Below, piece by piece: positions 54,310 through 63,067 of a stretch of DNA of 64,000 nt (within the stretch, counting starts at the first letter, position 1; each line of letters begins with the position of its first letter). The DNA is taken from NCBI GenBank assembly GCA_049841135.1, contig JASGHK010000004.1:2852001-2916000 (forward strand), given 5' to 3'. The translations under genes and the position numbers were made by a program. The notes under the pieces are model-generated. The model made no database searches. It was not told where the DNA came from and was given only the letters and a program-made list of their open reading frames with translations. This DNA is from JACRCT01 sp049841135. GTDB taxonomy: Bacteria > Myxococcota > Myxococcia > Myxococcales > UBA5297.

Positions 54310-56263
54310 TTGATCCGCCTGCTCGCCCTGACCGCCGTCCTCGCCCTCGCCCCGAGCGCCCACGCCGCCGCGGCCGCGCCCGCCAAGACCGAGAGCAAGG
54401 AGACGAAGCCCGAGGCCAAGCCCGCGGAGGCGGCCCCTGCCGCGCCCGCCGCCCCCGCCACCCCTGCCCCGTCGGCCGACGTGGCCGAGAAGGTCGAGCG
54501 CGAGCAGCTCAAGCGCGAGGTGCTGGACGAGGTCAAGCGCGCCCTCGACAAGCAGAAGGAAGAGGTCCGCGACGAGGTCCGCGCCCAGGTGGCGACGCAG
54601 TCGGCCAACCGCGCGCTGGAGGAGGAGTTCCAGTTCCACGAGGAGAAGAAGAAGCTCGAGCTGTTCGAGCTCAACGGCTACTTCCGCGTGCGCCCCGAGC
54701 TGTTCCACCAGTTCGACATGCGCCGCGGGGCCGACCCTATGGGCTTCCATCTTTTCCCGCTCCCCCTGCAGAACCCCCAGGGCAAGACCCTGGCCGACGC
54801 CAACATGCGCTGGCGCCTGGAGCCCACCCTCAACGTCAGCGAAGACGTGCGCATCCACGCGCAGATCGACCTGCTCGACAACGTCATCCTGGGCTCCACC
54901 CCCGACGGCGGCTTCGGCCTCAGCGACCGCACCATCTGGGTCGCCGACGGCAACAACGCCAACCAGGTCCCTCCCACCGCGGGCACCAACTGGATCCGTG
55001 ACTCCATCCAGATCCGCCGCGCCTACGGCGAGGTGAACACCCCCGTCGGCCAGCTGCTCTTCGGCCGCATGGGCAGCCAGTGGGGCATGGGCATCCTGCG
55101 CAACAGCGGCAACGGCATCGACAGCGACTACGGCGACACGGTGGACCGCTTCATGTTCGTGGCCAAGGTGGCCGACCACTACATCGTCCCGATGATCGAC
55201 TTCGTGGCCGAGGGCCCGTCGAGCGCTCAGCGCGCACAGATGATGGGCCAGCCCTTCGACGGCGAGCAGCTCGACGACGCGACCGACTACTCCCTCGCGA
55301 TTGCTCGGCGCGACAGCGACCTGGAGATCACCCGCAAGCTGGCGGCCGGACAGTACATCCTCAACTACGGCGCCTACTTCACCTACCGCCGCCAGTCCAC
55401 CGACGCCGACGCGTACTATCGGCAGAACCTGGAGAACTTCGACCCGCAGGCCACCGGCGGCTTCCTGCCGCGCGACGCGCAGCTCTACATCCCCGACATC
55501 TGGCTGAAGTTCCAGACCAAGAAGCTCAAGCTGGAAGCTCGAGATGGCCGGCGTGTTCGGCAAGATCGGCAACGCGGCCTCGCCGACGGTCGGCGGCCTG
55601 GAGACGAGCGGCGAGCTGACGATGCGCCAGTGGGGCGGCGCGCTGACCGGCAGCTACCAGATCCTGGACGCGCTGGACGTGGGCGTCGAGGTGGGCTTCG
55701 CCTCCGGCGACCGTGCCCCGGGCATGGGCAACAAGCCGGGCCGTGGCCTGACGCAGGCCGGCAGCATCGACGGCGCCCAGTACTGCTTCACCAACTGCAA
55801 GGCTGACAAGGACACGGCGCGCAGCACGGACCGCTTCGTCGACAACTTCCGCTTCAACCGCGACTACCGCGTAGACCTCATCCTCTGGCGCGAGATCTTC
55901 GACGGCGTGACCGACGCCTTCTACGTCAAGCCCGGCGCCAAGTACGAGATCACCGAAGGCCTGGGCGTGTGGGCAAGCGTCATCTACTCGCGCGCCATCT
56001 ACGGCGAGTCGACCCCGTCGTCGCAGTTGGTGACGACCAAAGACAAGAATGGCAATGAGATCAAAACCATCCAGGGCGACGAGAACCTGGGGGTGGAGAT
56101 CGATGGCGGCGTTCGCTACGACTCCGGCGACGGCTTCATCGCCGGCGTGGCCTACGGCGTGCTCTTCCCGCTGGGCGGCTTGAAGAACAACACCTTCTCG
56201 TCGACGCCCATCGACGCCCAGACGGCACAGACCGTCCGCGGCTGGTTCGTCATCAAGTACTGA
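54310..56263 (+). CDS. Outer-membrane beta-barrel protein (TIGR04551-like); one-base frameshift
   Basis: The product is 650 residues when repaired; TTG start after GAAGGAG. Signal peptide LLALTAVLALAPSAHA, then an Ala/Pro/Lys linker and a coiled-coil of about 60 residues (KREVLDEVKRALDKQKEEVR). The rest is alternating strand: FELNGYFRVRPELFHQFD, GQLLFGRMGSQWGMGIL. The frame breaks after KKLKLE, where CTGGAAGCTCGAG (about 55540) should be CTGGAGCTCGAG; it resumes LEMAGVFGKIGNA. The C-terminus ends RGWFVIKY, an aromatic outer-membrane signal. As I recall it resembles a myxobacterial porin-like family. Substrate unknown. Confidence 0.78.
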
Positions 56264-56413
56264 TGCGCGTCAGCGCTCGCCTCCACTTCGCAGCGGCAGT
56301 CCTTCTGGGGCTGATGCTCGCGTGTGGAGTGCGTGGCTTACCGCACGCCCCCAGGCCAGACCCGAGCATCCCGCCGCCCGCCGAGCCGTGTGACGGCGGG
56401 TGCTGTCGGTAGC
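56264..56413 (+). CDS. 49-residue small lipoprotein
   Basis: ATG overlaps the stop of the barrel gene by one base (TGATG). The peptide has a signal (LHFAAAVLLGLMLAC) with lipobox LMLAC near residue 21, then GVRGLPHAPRPDPSIPPPAE and a terminal CDGGCCR. The layout, tiny lipoprotein with CGxxG and Pro, recalls LptM/YifL-type lipoproteins, but the role here is unknown. Coupling to an outer-membrane barrel gene suggests assembly or assistance. Confidence 0.6.
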
Positions 56414-56440
56414 CGAGCGCCGGGCCAAGACCAAGCGCTG

Positions 56441-56490
56441 CCCCTCGACAAGCTCGGGATGTCGTTTGCGGCCCTTCGACAAGCTCTCGG
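56441..56490. repeat. Short hairpin repeats CCCTCGACAAGCTCGGG, copies 2 and 3
   Basis: CCCCTCGACAAGCTCGGG at 56441-56458 and CCCTTCGACAAGCTCTCGG at 56472-56490, in the gap between convergent genes. They match the copy at 48589. Confidence 0.5.
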
Positions 56491-57042
56491 TCAGGTCGAG
56501 GGTTCTTGCCTCGGCGCTTCCGCTGCTCGCTCGCGCTTTCGGCGCGGCCAGAAGGCGTAGGCCAGGAACGGCGAGAACATCACCAGCTCGATGGCCATCA
56601 CCCGCTGGCCGTGCGGCGTGAGCAGACCCCGCAGACCGATGGGCGCGACGGGGATGGGCGTCCACGGCAGGAAGATGCGCTCGTTGGAGAACGGCCAGAG
56701 CAGCGCGATCCCCAGCCCTCCGTCGGTGGCGGCGTCGCAGAGATCGTGGAGGACGATCGCGCCGAGCGAGACCAGGGTCACCCGCCAGAACGAGAGCTTC
56801 AGGAGCCTGCCCAAGATCCCCAGCACCAGCGCCATCGCCCCCGCCATCACCAGCGAGTGGATCGCGCCGCGATGGCCAAAGGGCGCCGCGTAGGGGATGC
56901 GCAGGACGAAGGCGATGGCGTCCAGGTCGGGCAACATCCCGACGAGGGCGAAGAGGAGCATCGAGCCGACCAGCTCCTCGCGCCGCCGCGCGTGGAGCCG
57001 CCCTGCCGCCAACCCGACCATCGCGTGACCAATGCTTGGCAT
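56491..57042 (-). CDS. DUF457/YdjM-like membrane protein
   Basis: The product is 183 residues with four or more hydrophobic segments (LVGSMLLFALVGMLPDLDAI, SLVMAGAMALVLGILGRLL, VMFSPFLAYAFW). Conserved polar motifs of the metal-dependent membrane hydrolase family: MPSIGHAMVGLAAGRL, LPDLDAI, FGHRGAIHSLVMA, HDLCDAATDGGLG. The family member YdjM is associated with membrane phospholipid stress; catalysis is unproven. Start ATG 57042 follows AGGAAGGCGAC. Confidence 0.78.
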   Translation of the reverse strand: MPSIGHAMVGLAAGRLHARRREELVGSMLLFALVGMLPDLDAIAFVLRIPYAAPFGHRGAIHSLVMAGAMALVLGILGRLLKLSFWRVTLVSLGAIVLHDLCDAATDGGLGIALLWPFSNERIFLPWTPIPVAPIGLRGLLTPHGQRVMAIELVMFSPFLAYAFWPRRKRERAAEAPRQEPST

Positions 57043-57240
57043 GTCGCCTTCCTGATACCCGCGAAAGCGCGGCACCGCCAGAACTCAGCCGGACCGGAGT
57101 TCCCAGAGCTGTGACACCGAGGCCAACGACTGCAGACGTTCTGTCGACCGGGCCGGGCGTTCCGGGAACCGAGACGTTGGTGGGCACCCTTCGGGAATCG
57201 AGGTTCGGAAGGTGGAGAGCCAGGACTGCCGGATGGAGAC

Positions 57241-57300
57241 CGGGGGCTGAATGCCCCCGGCTATTTGCACGAAGGCCACTGAAGTGGGCTGGCCCCCGGG
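57241..57300 (+). repeat. 60-bp inverted repeat, left arm
   Basis: CGGGGGCTGAATGCCCCCGG, then CTATTTGCACGAAGGCCACT and GAAGTGGGCTGGCCCCCGGG. Nearly the exact complement of 57461-57521 (about 3 mismatches). Each arm has its own hairpins. Confidence 0.85.
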
Positions 57301-57460
57301 ACTCCAACGTGGAGTCGCGGCCGAGCGTCGCATCAATGTCCCACTGGTTCGCTCCCGGACTGCTGTTCCGATTCTCACTGCGGCCGACGAGGCGGATTCC
57401 TTCCTTCAGTGCACCTGCTCCCGAATGGCTGGGGGCCCGAATCCCTGCGCAGAGGTAGCG

Positions 57461-57521
57461 CCCGGGGGCCAGTCCACTTCAGTGGCCTTCGTGCAGATAG
57501 CCGGGGGCCTTCAGCCCCCGG
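57461..57521 (-). repeat. 60-bp inverted repeat, right arm
   Basis: Inverted copy of 57241-57300, spaced by 160 nt. The pair could form a cruciform or an RNA stem. It resembles dispersed GC-rich REP-like elements. Confidence 0.85.
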
Positions 57522-57677
57522 TTTTCTGACGGCCGACGGCACCGCGGGGATGCTGCGCGAGTCCCCCGAGCCGGCTTGCGCGCGGGTCATTCAACGGGCC
57601 GCACCTTCCCAGGTTCGAGCGCGACCTGGTGGGCTGAGCGCTTGACCTGGGCCTTCCTTTGCCTACCGTGGAGGCCG

Positions 57678-59114
57678 ATGAGCCTCTCCTCCCGCGAGAT
57701 CGAGCTGGTCGTGGCCGAGCTGCAGCCGCTCTCGGGCGGCTTCGTGCAGAAGGTGGCGGTCACCGAGCCGCGGTCGGTCTACCTGGAGTTCCGACAGCCG
57801 GGGGCATCGACGCTGCTGCTGGTCTGCGCGGAGCCGGGCCGCACCCGGCTGCACGTCGCGCAGGGCCGGCCTGCCTCGCCCGAGCCGCCGTTCGCCTTCC
57901 AGGGCCTGCTGCGCGCCGAGCTGATGGGCTGCGCGCTCGAGTCGATCGTCGCGACCGCACGGGATCGCGTCGTGCGGCTCACCTTCCGGGGCAAGGAAGG
58001 GATGCGAACGCTGGTCGCGGAGCTCACGGGCCGGCACGGCAACCTCTTCCTGCTGACCGAGGGCGACGTCATCCGCGGAGCCGCCGCGCCCAACCCCTCC
58101 GATCAACGCGACCACCGCGCTGGCAAGCCGTACGTCTCGCCGGCGGTCGCTTCGGCGCCATCGGAGGAGCGGGCGCCTCGCTTCACTCCCGAGAACCTCT
58201 CCGCGCAGATCGAAGCGGCGTACGCGGACCGCGAGAAGAGGGAGCTGGCGACCGAGCGCCGCCGCGCGATGGAGCGCTCGCTCAAGGCGCCGCTCCAGAA
58301 GCTCGAGCGGACCATCGCCAAGGTCGAAGGCGACGTGGAGCGCGCAAGCCAGGCGGAGCTGCACCGCCGGCGCGGCGAGCTGCTCAAGACGGCGCTCGGG
58401 CGGCTCAAGCGCGGCCAGAAGGAGATCACGCTCACCGAGTACAGCGAGACCGGCGTCCAGGAGCTGACCATCCCGCTCGACCCGGCCCGCTCGCCCAAGG
58501 AGAACCTCGAGCGCGAGTTCCACCAGTACCGTCGGCTCCTCGCGGGCCAAGCCCGGGCGCGGGCTCGCCTCGCCGCGCTCTGCGCCGAACGCGACGCGCT
58601 CCAGCGCCGCCTGGAGGACCTCGCCGCCACCAGCGACGCCGAGCTGCTCGAGCGCAGCCCTTCGAATGCTCCCGAAGGTGCGCCCGTGCCGCTCGCGAGA
58701 CGAGAGCGCGGGGCAGGCCCCAAGCGCCCGTTCCGCGAGCACCTCTCGCCCTCCGGGCAGCGCATCCGCGTGGGCCGCGGGGCCAAGGAGAACGACGCCC
58801 TCACCTTCCGCTGGTCGAAGGGCAACGACGTCTGGCTGCACGCCCGTGGGGTGGGCGGCGCGCACGTCGTCATCCCGCTGGGGCGCGACGAGCAGGTCAA
58901 GGACGAGACCCTGCGCGACGCGGCGCTGCTCGCGGCGCACCACAGCGAGTCGCGGGGAGACGCGGTCGAGGTGACCTGGACCCGGGTGAAGTACGTGCGG
59001 CGGCAGAAGGGGGCCGCGGGCGCGGTCATCTACAGCCAGGACAAGACCCTGCTCGTCCGGCCGGATTCCGAGCGCCTGGCGAGGCTGGCACTGGTCGAGC
59101 CCGGCGGCGGCTGA
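57678..59114 (+). CDS. NFACT protein (RqcH/FbpA family)
   Basis: The product is 478 residues. Family order: NFACT-N (GGFVQKVAVTEPRSVYLEF, GRHGNLFLLTEGDVI), a long coiled coil (about 175-320), and a C-terminal NFACT-R domain with WSKGNDVWLHARGVGGAHVV and AALLAAHHSESRGDAVEVTW. RqcH relatives recruit Ala-tRNA to obstructed 50S subunits and add alanine tails; FbpA relatives bind fibronectin. The second domain usually between NFACT-N and the coiled coil (HhH) appears shortened, so the exact activity is uncertain. GGAGG precedes the ATG. Confidence 0.82.
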   Translation: MSLSSREIELVVAELQPLSGGFVQKVAVTEPRSVYLEFRQPGASTLLLVCAEPGRTRLHVAQGRPASPEPPFAFQGLLRAELMGCALESIVATARDRVVRLTFRGKEGMRTLVAELTGRHGNLFLLTEGDVIRGAAAPNPSDQRDHRAGKPYVSPAVASAPSEERAPRFTPENLSAQIEAAYADREKRELATERRRAMERSLKAPLQKLERTIAKVEGDVERASQAELHRRRGELLKTALGRLKRGQKEITLTEYSETGVQELTIPLDPARSPKENLEREFHQYRRLLAGQARARARLAALCAERDALQRRLEDLAATSDAELLERSPSNAPEGAPVPLARRERGAGPKRPFREHLSPSGQRIRVGRGAKENDALTFRWSKGNDVWLHARGVGGAHVVIPLGRDEQVKDETLRDAALLAAHHSESRGDAVEVTWTRVKYVRRQKGAAGAVIYSQDKTLLVRPDSERLARLALVEPGGG

Positions 59115-59160
59115 TCGCCGATAACGCTGTGGTAGCGTGGCGCCCTTTTCGGAGGTCCCC

Positions 59161-59583
59161 ATGCTCGAACGCGTCGGCATCTCGCTCGAGGACAGCCTGC
59201 TCAAGCAGTTCGACCGGCTGATCGAGCGCAAGGGCTACGAGAACCGGTCCGAGGCGATCCGCGACCTCATCCGCGACCAGCTGGTCCAAGAGCAGTGGTC
59301 GGAGCGCGACAAGGACGGCGGCGAGAAGGTGGCCGTGGTGAGCATCGTCTACGACCACGACTCGTCGAGCCTGTCGCAGAAGCTCACGCACATCCAGCAC
59401 GAGCACCACCGCGCCGTCGTCAGCGCCCTGCACGTGCACCTGGACGCCCACAACTGCCTGGAGGTGCTGATCCTGCGGGGCAAGGCCCAGGAGATCATCT
59501 CCATGGGCGAGAGCCTGGTGAGCACCAAGGGCGTGAAGTACGGCAAGGTCATGCCAGCGACGACGGGCCGAGGGCTCGACTAG
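59161..59583 (+). CDS. nikR: Nickel-responsive regulator NikR
   Basis: The product is 140 residues. N-terminal ribbon-helix-helix DNA-binding domain (RVGISLEDSLLKQFDRLIER, SEAIRDLIRDQL) and C-terminal ACT-like domain with the nickel ligands: HEHHRAVVSALHVHLDAHNC, containing three His and one Cys. In relatives nickel-bound NikR represses nickel uptake; no nickel transporter gene is in this window. Start at 59161 by alignment with the family. Confidence 0.92.
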   Translation: MLERVGISLEDSLLKQFDRLIERKGYENRSEAIRDLIRDQLVQEQWSERDKDGGEKVAVVSIVYDHDSSSLSQKLTHIQHEHHRAVVSALHVHLDAHNCLEVLILRGKAQEIISMGESLVSTKGVKYGKVMPATTGRGLD

Positions 59584-59700
59584 GCAGATGGAGGGCGGGC
59601 GGGACGCCCGCAACCACAGGGCTCTCCTCCTCCATCAGAATGGAGGGCCCCTCGACTCCGGCATCGCTACGCGCTGCCGTAGCCTGGCTGAACGGAAGCC

Positions 59701-60513
59701 TCACTTCTGGCACCCCGGGCAGAAGTGCGTCGTCCGCCCGCCCTGCACGGTGGACCGCAGCTCCGCGCCGCACCGCGGGCACTTCTCCCCCGCTTTCCCG
59801 TAGACGAGGAACGGGTTCACGGTGCCCGGCTCTTCGACATACGCAACGTCGCCCTGGATCGGCGTCAGCTTCGCCAGCGCGAACGCCAGGCTCTCGCGGA
59901 TGGCCGCCGCGAGCTTGCCGAGCTCCACCGGGGCGAGCTGGTCGGCCCTGCGGCGCGGGTCGATGCCTGCCCTGAAGAGCGACTCCGCCACGTGGATGTT
60001 CCCAAGGCCGGCGACTACCGCCTGGTCCATGAGCACCACCTTCACGGGGCGCTTGGTCTTGCCGAAGGCGTCGGCGAGCGACTGGAGCGTGGGCGGCTCT
60101 TCCCATGCGTCGGGGCCGAGGCCGGCGATCTCCTCGAGCGTGGGAAGCTCGCTCGCCGGGTACACCGAGAGCCGACCGAACTTGCGCGGGTCGCGCAGGT
60201 GGATGACCTCGCCCCTGAGCTCGAAGCGCGCGCGACTGTAGGGCTCGAGCTCCGCCGGCAATCGCCGGACGATCTTCCCGGTCATCCCCAGGTGCGCGAG
60301 CAGCCCGACGCCCTGGTCGAAGGTGAGCATCAGGTACTTGCCCTTGCGCTCGACCTGCTCCAGGCGCCGCCCGGTGAGAGCCGCACCGAACTTCCGGGGT
60401 GACTGGTCGCGCAGCACACGGCTCTTGGGCGCCGCGGCGCGGACGATCCGCTTCCCCAGCATCCAGGCTCGAAGCTGTCGTGCGGCGTGCTCGACTTCGG
60501 GGAGCTCGGGCAT
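59701..60513 (-). CDS. mutM: Formamidopyrimidine-DNA glycosylase
   Basis: Removes 8-oxoguanine and other oxidised purines. 270 residues. N-terminus MPELPEVEHAARQLRAW keeps the catalytic Pro2 and Glu3. Helix-two-turn-helix NIHVAESLFRAGIDPRR; C-terminal zinc finger CPRCGAELRSTVQGGRTTHF then CPGC, complete. The M29-like gene lies 6 nt upstream, same strand; co-transcription is likely. Confidence 0.95.
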   Translation of the reverse strand: MPELPEVEHAARQLRAWMLGKRIVRAAAPKSRVLRDQSPRKFGAALTGRRLEQVERKGKYLMLTFDQGVGLLAHLGMTGKIVRRLPAELEPYSRARFELRGEVIHLRDPRKFGRLSVYPASELPTLEEIAGLGPDAWEEPPTLQSLADAFGKTKRPVKVVLMDQAVVAGLGNIHVAESLFRAGIDPRRRADQLAPVELGKLAAAIRESLAFALAKLTPIQGDVAYVEEPGTVNPFLVYGKAGEKCPRCGAELRSTVQGGRTTHFCPGCQK

Positions 60514-60519
60514 CAGGCG

Positions 60520-61602
60520 TTAGAAGACGACGTACGCGCCGTCGCGGATGACGTCCTTGCGGCCAGCAGGGCCGACGACCACCGCCTCGGCGACCTGGAT
60601 GGGGTTGCCCTTGGCGTAGACGACGTCGTGGTGGACCACGTTCTCGGGCTTGGCGAACGCCTTGACCCCGACCGTGCCGCCCAGGTGATCCGACCGCCCG
60701 TAGGCCCAGTGGAAGCCGGCCTTCTCGTCCTCGAGGACGTTGCCCGTCACCACCGCCCGGTCGTTGCAGCCGAAGGCCACCTCCGCGAGGTTGGCGCGCA
60801 TCGGGTCGAGGGCGAAGAACTCGCGCATCTTCTGCGCCTGCGGCCCGGTCCCTTCGATGGCGCCGATGCGGTTGGCCTTGACCGTGAGCACCACCCGCTC
60901 GCCCTTGTACTCCACGGGGAGCTGCCCCTCGGTCCTGGACGGCTCGCCCGGCTTCTCGCCTTCGTAGGGGACGACGAAGGTCTCGCCGGAGGGCAGGTTG
61001 ATGATCCGGTCGCCCGGCTTGCGCCGCGGCAGGAAGCCGTCGTCCACCTCGGCCTTGCGCCAGCGCAGGTCGAAGGTGCAGCGGTGGCCCGTGGAGAAGC
61101 GCACCTCGAGCCGGTCGGCGTCCTTGAGGCACTCGTCGAGGATCTTGCAGCGCCGCGCGACCTCGCCGTAGTCGGCCTGCAACGCGCTCTCCTCCATGCG
61201 CCGCTCGAGGCCCGGCAGGGACGCGGCGCGGAAGTCCTCCTTCTTCTTGCAGATGCCGTCGAGCGCCGCGGTCGCCGAGTACTCGGTGAGGAAGCACGCC
61301 AGGGTGCAGCTGAGCAGCGACTTCTCCATCGAGACGTCGTCCTCGCCCACCTTGGCCCGCTCGGGGAGGTCCGCGCCGCTGGCGCCGGTCGCCTGGAAGG
61401 TCATCAGCGGCCGCACCTCGAACGCCTTGCGGCGGCCCAGCCGCTCGAAGGCGTCGCGCCACTCGGCGGCCATCCTGCGCCGGTCGGCCCACTTCTCCTT
61501 GTCGGCGATGGTGCCGTGCGGCACGTCGCAGGCCACCAGCACCACCTCGCCCGCCTGCGGCTGGAACACATCGACGAGCAGCTTCTCGAGATCGAACGCC
61601 AT
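60520..61602 (-). CDS. M29-like (thermophilic aminopeptidase-type) metallopeptidase
   Basis: The product is 360 residues, no signal peptide. Conserved blocks: NLPSGETFVVPYEGEKPGE, LAEVAFGCNDRAVVTGNVLE, HWAYGRSDHLGGTVGV and HHDVVYAKG, the last providing the His pair. These match the AmpS/PepS M29 aminopeptidase family, which has two metals. Whether it acts on peptides is not shown. ATG at 61602 follows GAGGTGGCC. It starts 16 nt after the Cys-rich lipoprotein stop. Confidence 0.75.
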   Translation of the reverse strand: MAFDLEKLLVDVFQPQAGEVVLVACDVPHGTIADKEKWADRRRMAAEWRDAFERLGRRKAFEVRPLMTFQATGASGADLPERAKVGEDDVSMEKSLLSCTLACFLTEYSATAALDGICKKKEDFRAASLPGLERRMEESALQADYGEVARRCKILDECLKDADRLEVRFSTGHRCTFDLRWRKAEVDDGFLPRRKPGDRIINLPSGETFVVPYEGEKPGEPSRTEGQLPVEYKGERVVLTVKANRIGAIEGTGPQAQKMREFFALDPMRANLAEVAFGCNDRAVVTGNVLEDEKAGFHWAYGRSDHLGGTVGVKAFAKPENVVHHDVVYAKGNPIQVAEAVVVGPAGRKDVIRDGAYVVF

Positions 61603-61617
61603 GGCCACCTCAGCGGA

Positions 61618-62967
61618 TCAGGGAACGACGAGGATGGCGCCGGCCATCTTCAAGCCGTCCTTCTCGCCAATGTAGGACTCGTAGTAGCCGTACAGGCCCA
61701 GCTTGTTGAAGCGGATGTCCTTGGAGCCGCCCGACTCCAGGCTGCCGATGATGTAGACCGGCCCGCAGGCCTGCGTGAGCGGCAGCTCGTCGAACGAGTA
61801 GAAGCCGCCGAAGGTCACCGTCTGCCCGATTCTGATCTTCAGGCACTTGGGCGTGTAGTCGCCGCCGTAGCCCGCGTCCCACTCCCGGTAGATGCCGGCG
61901 ATGGAGCGGTCGGCGGTGGGTTCCGTCGCGTCGACGAAGTCGGCCTCCGCGCAGCCGGCGAACCCGTCGGCGCACAGCGGGAACCAGCAGCTCAGCCCGT
62001 TGGGGTCCAGCGAGAAGCCGGTCTGCTGCGGCGAGCACAAGAAGTCCCAGATGTCGCCGCACTGTCCCACCACCCGGCCGGTGGGCAGCGCGCCGACATT
62101 GCACTCGTTGTCGGTGCTGCACGGGGTGATGCAGAACGGCTCCTTGCTGTACTTGTCGGTGTAGCAGTAGCCGCCAGGTCCGCAGTCCCCCGCGGTGCTG
62201 CAGCGACCGCAGAACTTGCCGGTGGCCTTGCAGGTCATGCCGCGCGGCCAGCACTCGCCCACTCCGGCGTCCGCCACCGCGACGCACTCGCTGCCGGCGC
62301 CGCAGCCGTAGCGGTCCGCGGGGTTGCAGCCCTTCAGGCACCAGCCCAGCCCTTCCTTGTCCTTGGCGAAGACGGCGTTGGCGTTGTTGCAGTCCACCAG
62401 GCGGCTGGCGGCGGCGCAGTACCCGCGCTTCTGGCACAGCTTGATGGTGGAGTACGAGACGTCGACGCCGGCGTCGGGGCTGGCCGCCACGTCGCGGTTG
62501 GCGCAGGCGTAGTTGCCGGGGCACTCGCTGTCGTCGGCGCAGCCCTCGCGCGCGCAGTACGAGGAGGGGTCGCCCTTGCCGCCGACGCAGCGGAAGCCGT
62601 CGGCGCAGGTTGCGGTCTCGGCACCGCACAGGGAGCCGAACTGGCCCTTGCCGATCGGCATGCCGTTGGGGACGCAGACGTCATGGCCCTCGACCTCGCG
62701 GCAGTCGTAGGACTCGTCGGGGCAGTCGGTGTGCCGGCCGCAGGTGAGCATGCACTTGTTCTGCACGCAGATGTTCCCCTCGGCGCACTTCGACGGGTCG
62801 CAGGGGCGCGGGCCGGTGTCGGCCGGCAAGGCGACGGCAACGTCCGGGCTCTCCGCCGCGACGTCCGGGCTGCTGCCGGCGTCCGGCCCGGCGGGGTTCT
62901 CGCTGCAGCGCGCGGTGAAGAGTCCCGTCGCGGCCAGCAGCGTGGCGAGGAGGAGTCGGTTCTTCAT
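61618..62967 (-). CDS. Cys-rich lipoprotein with degenerate cupredoxin-like C-terminus
   Basis: The product is 449 residues. Lipoprotein signal (LATLLAATGLFTARC). Then about 30 Cys residues in EGF/Dickkopf-like repeats (CAEGNICVQNKCMLTCG, CADDSECPGNYACAN, CSTDNECN). The last 120 residues read as a plastocyanin-like fold: YTPKCLKIRIGQTVTFGGF and IRFNKLGLYGYYES, MAGAILVV. The copper ligands expected there (His-Pro-Leu; Cys-x-x-His) are replaced: SFDELPL and YYESYIGEKD; only the Met remains. It is probably not copper-binding. It likely acts at the surface. Confidence 0.7.
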   Translation of the reverse strand: MKNRLLLATLLAATGLFTARCSENPAGPDAGSSPDVAAESPDVAVALPADTGPRPCDPSKCAEGNICVQNKCMLTCGRHTDCPDESYDCREVEGHDVCVPNGMPIGKGQFGSLCGAETATCADGFRCVGGKGDPSSYCAREGCADDSECPGNYACANRDVAASPDAGVDVSYSTIKLCQKRGYCAAASRLVDCNNANAVFAKDKEGLGWCLKGCNPADRYGCGAGSECVAVADAGVGECWPRGMTCKATGKFCGRCSTAGDCGPGGYCYTDKYSKEPFCITPCSTDNECNVGALPTGRVVGQCGDIWDFLCSPQQTGFSLDPNGLSCWFPLCADGFAGCAEADFVDATEPTADRSIAGIYREWDAGYGGDYTPKCLKIRIGQTVTFGGFYSFDELPLTQACGPVYIIGSLESGGSKDIRFNKLGLYGYYESYIGEKDGLKMAGAILVVP

Positions 62968-63067
62968 TGGTTCGCGCCCCATTCGTGAGGAGGGGGGAGC
63001 GTAGACCGAGAGCCTCGGCGAAAGCTAGGATGCTCCCTCTTCCGCAGCGCCCTTCTCGGGAGTGCCC

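Larger units (their letters stand above)
57043..57677. other. 635-nt intergenic region with a large inverted repeat pair
   Basis: No believable gene; several short open frames overlap the repeats. It contains unit 57241-57300 and its inverted copy 57461-57521, plus a small hairpin ACTCCAACGTGGAGT (57301-57315). The promoter of the NFACT gene must lie in the last 150 nt. Confidence 0.7.

Noticed and set aside
9531..55541. Programmed ribosomal frameshifting as the cause of the broken genes
   Set aside because: Unrelated genes share AAGC rather than known slippery heptamers; no stimulatory structure is consistently present, and the sign of the shift is that of an inserted base in the sequence.
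52711..55572. 953-residue minus-strand open frame
   Set aside because: Lies opposite the MinD-PilZ and barrel genes; composition is that of a GC-rich shadow frame.
57085..57645. Several short open frames between 57085 and 57645
   Set aside because: They run through the inverted repeat arms on both strands and lack ribosome sites and homology-like motifs.
60487..62988. 833-residue plus-strand open frame
   Set aside because: Covers the M29-like and Cys-rich lipoprotein genes on the other strand; low-complexity Val/Ala/Gly/Arg content.
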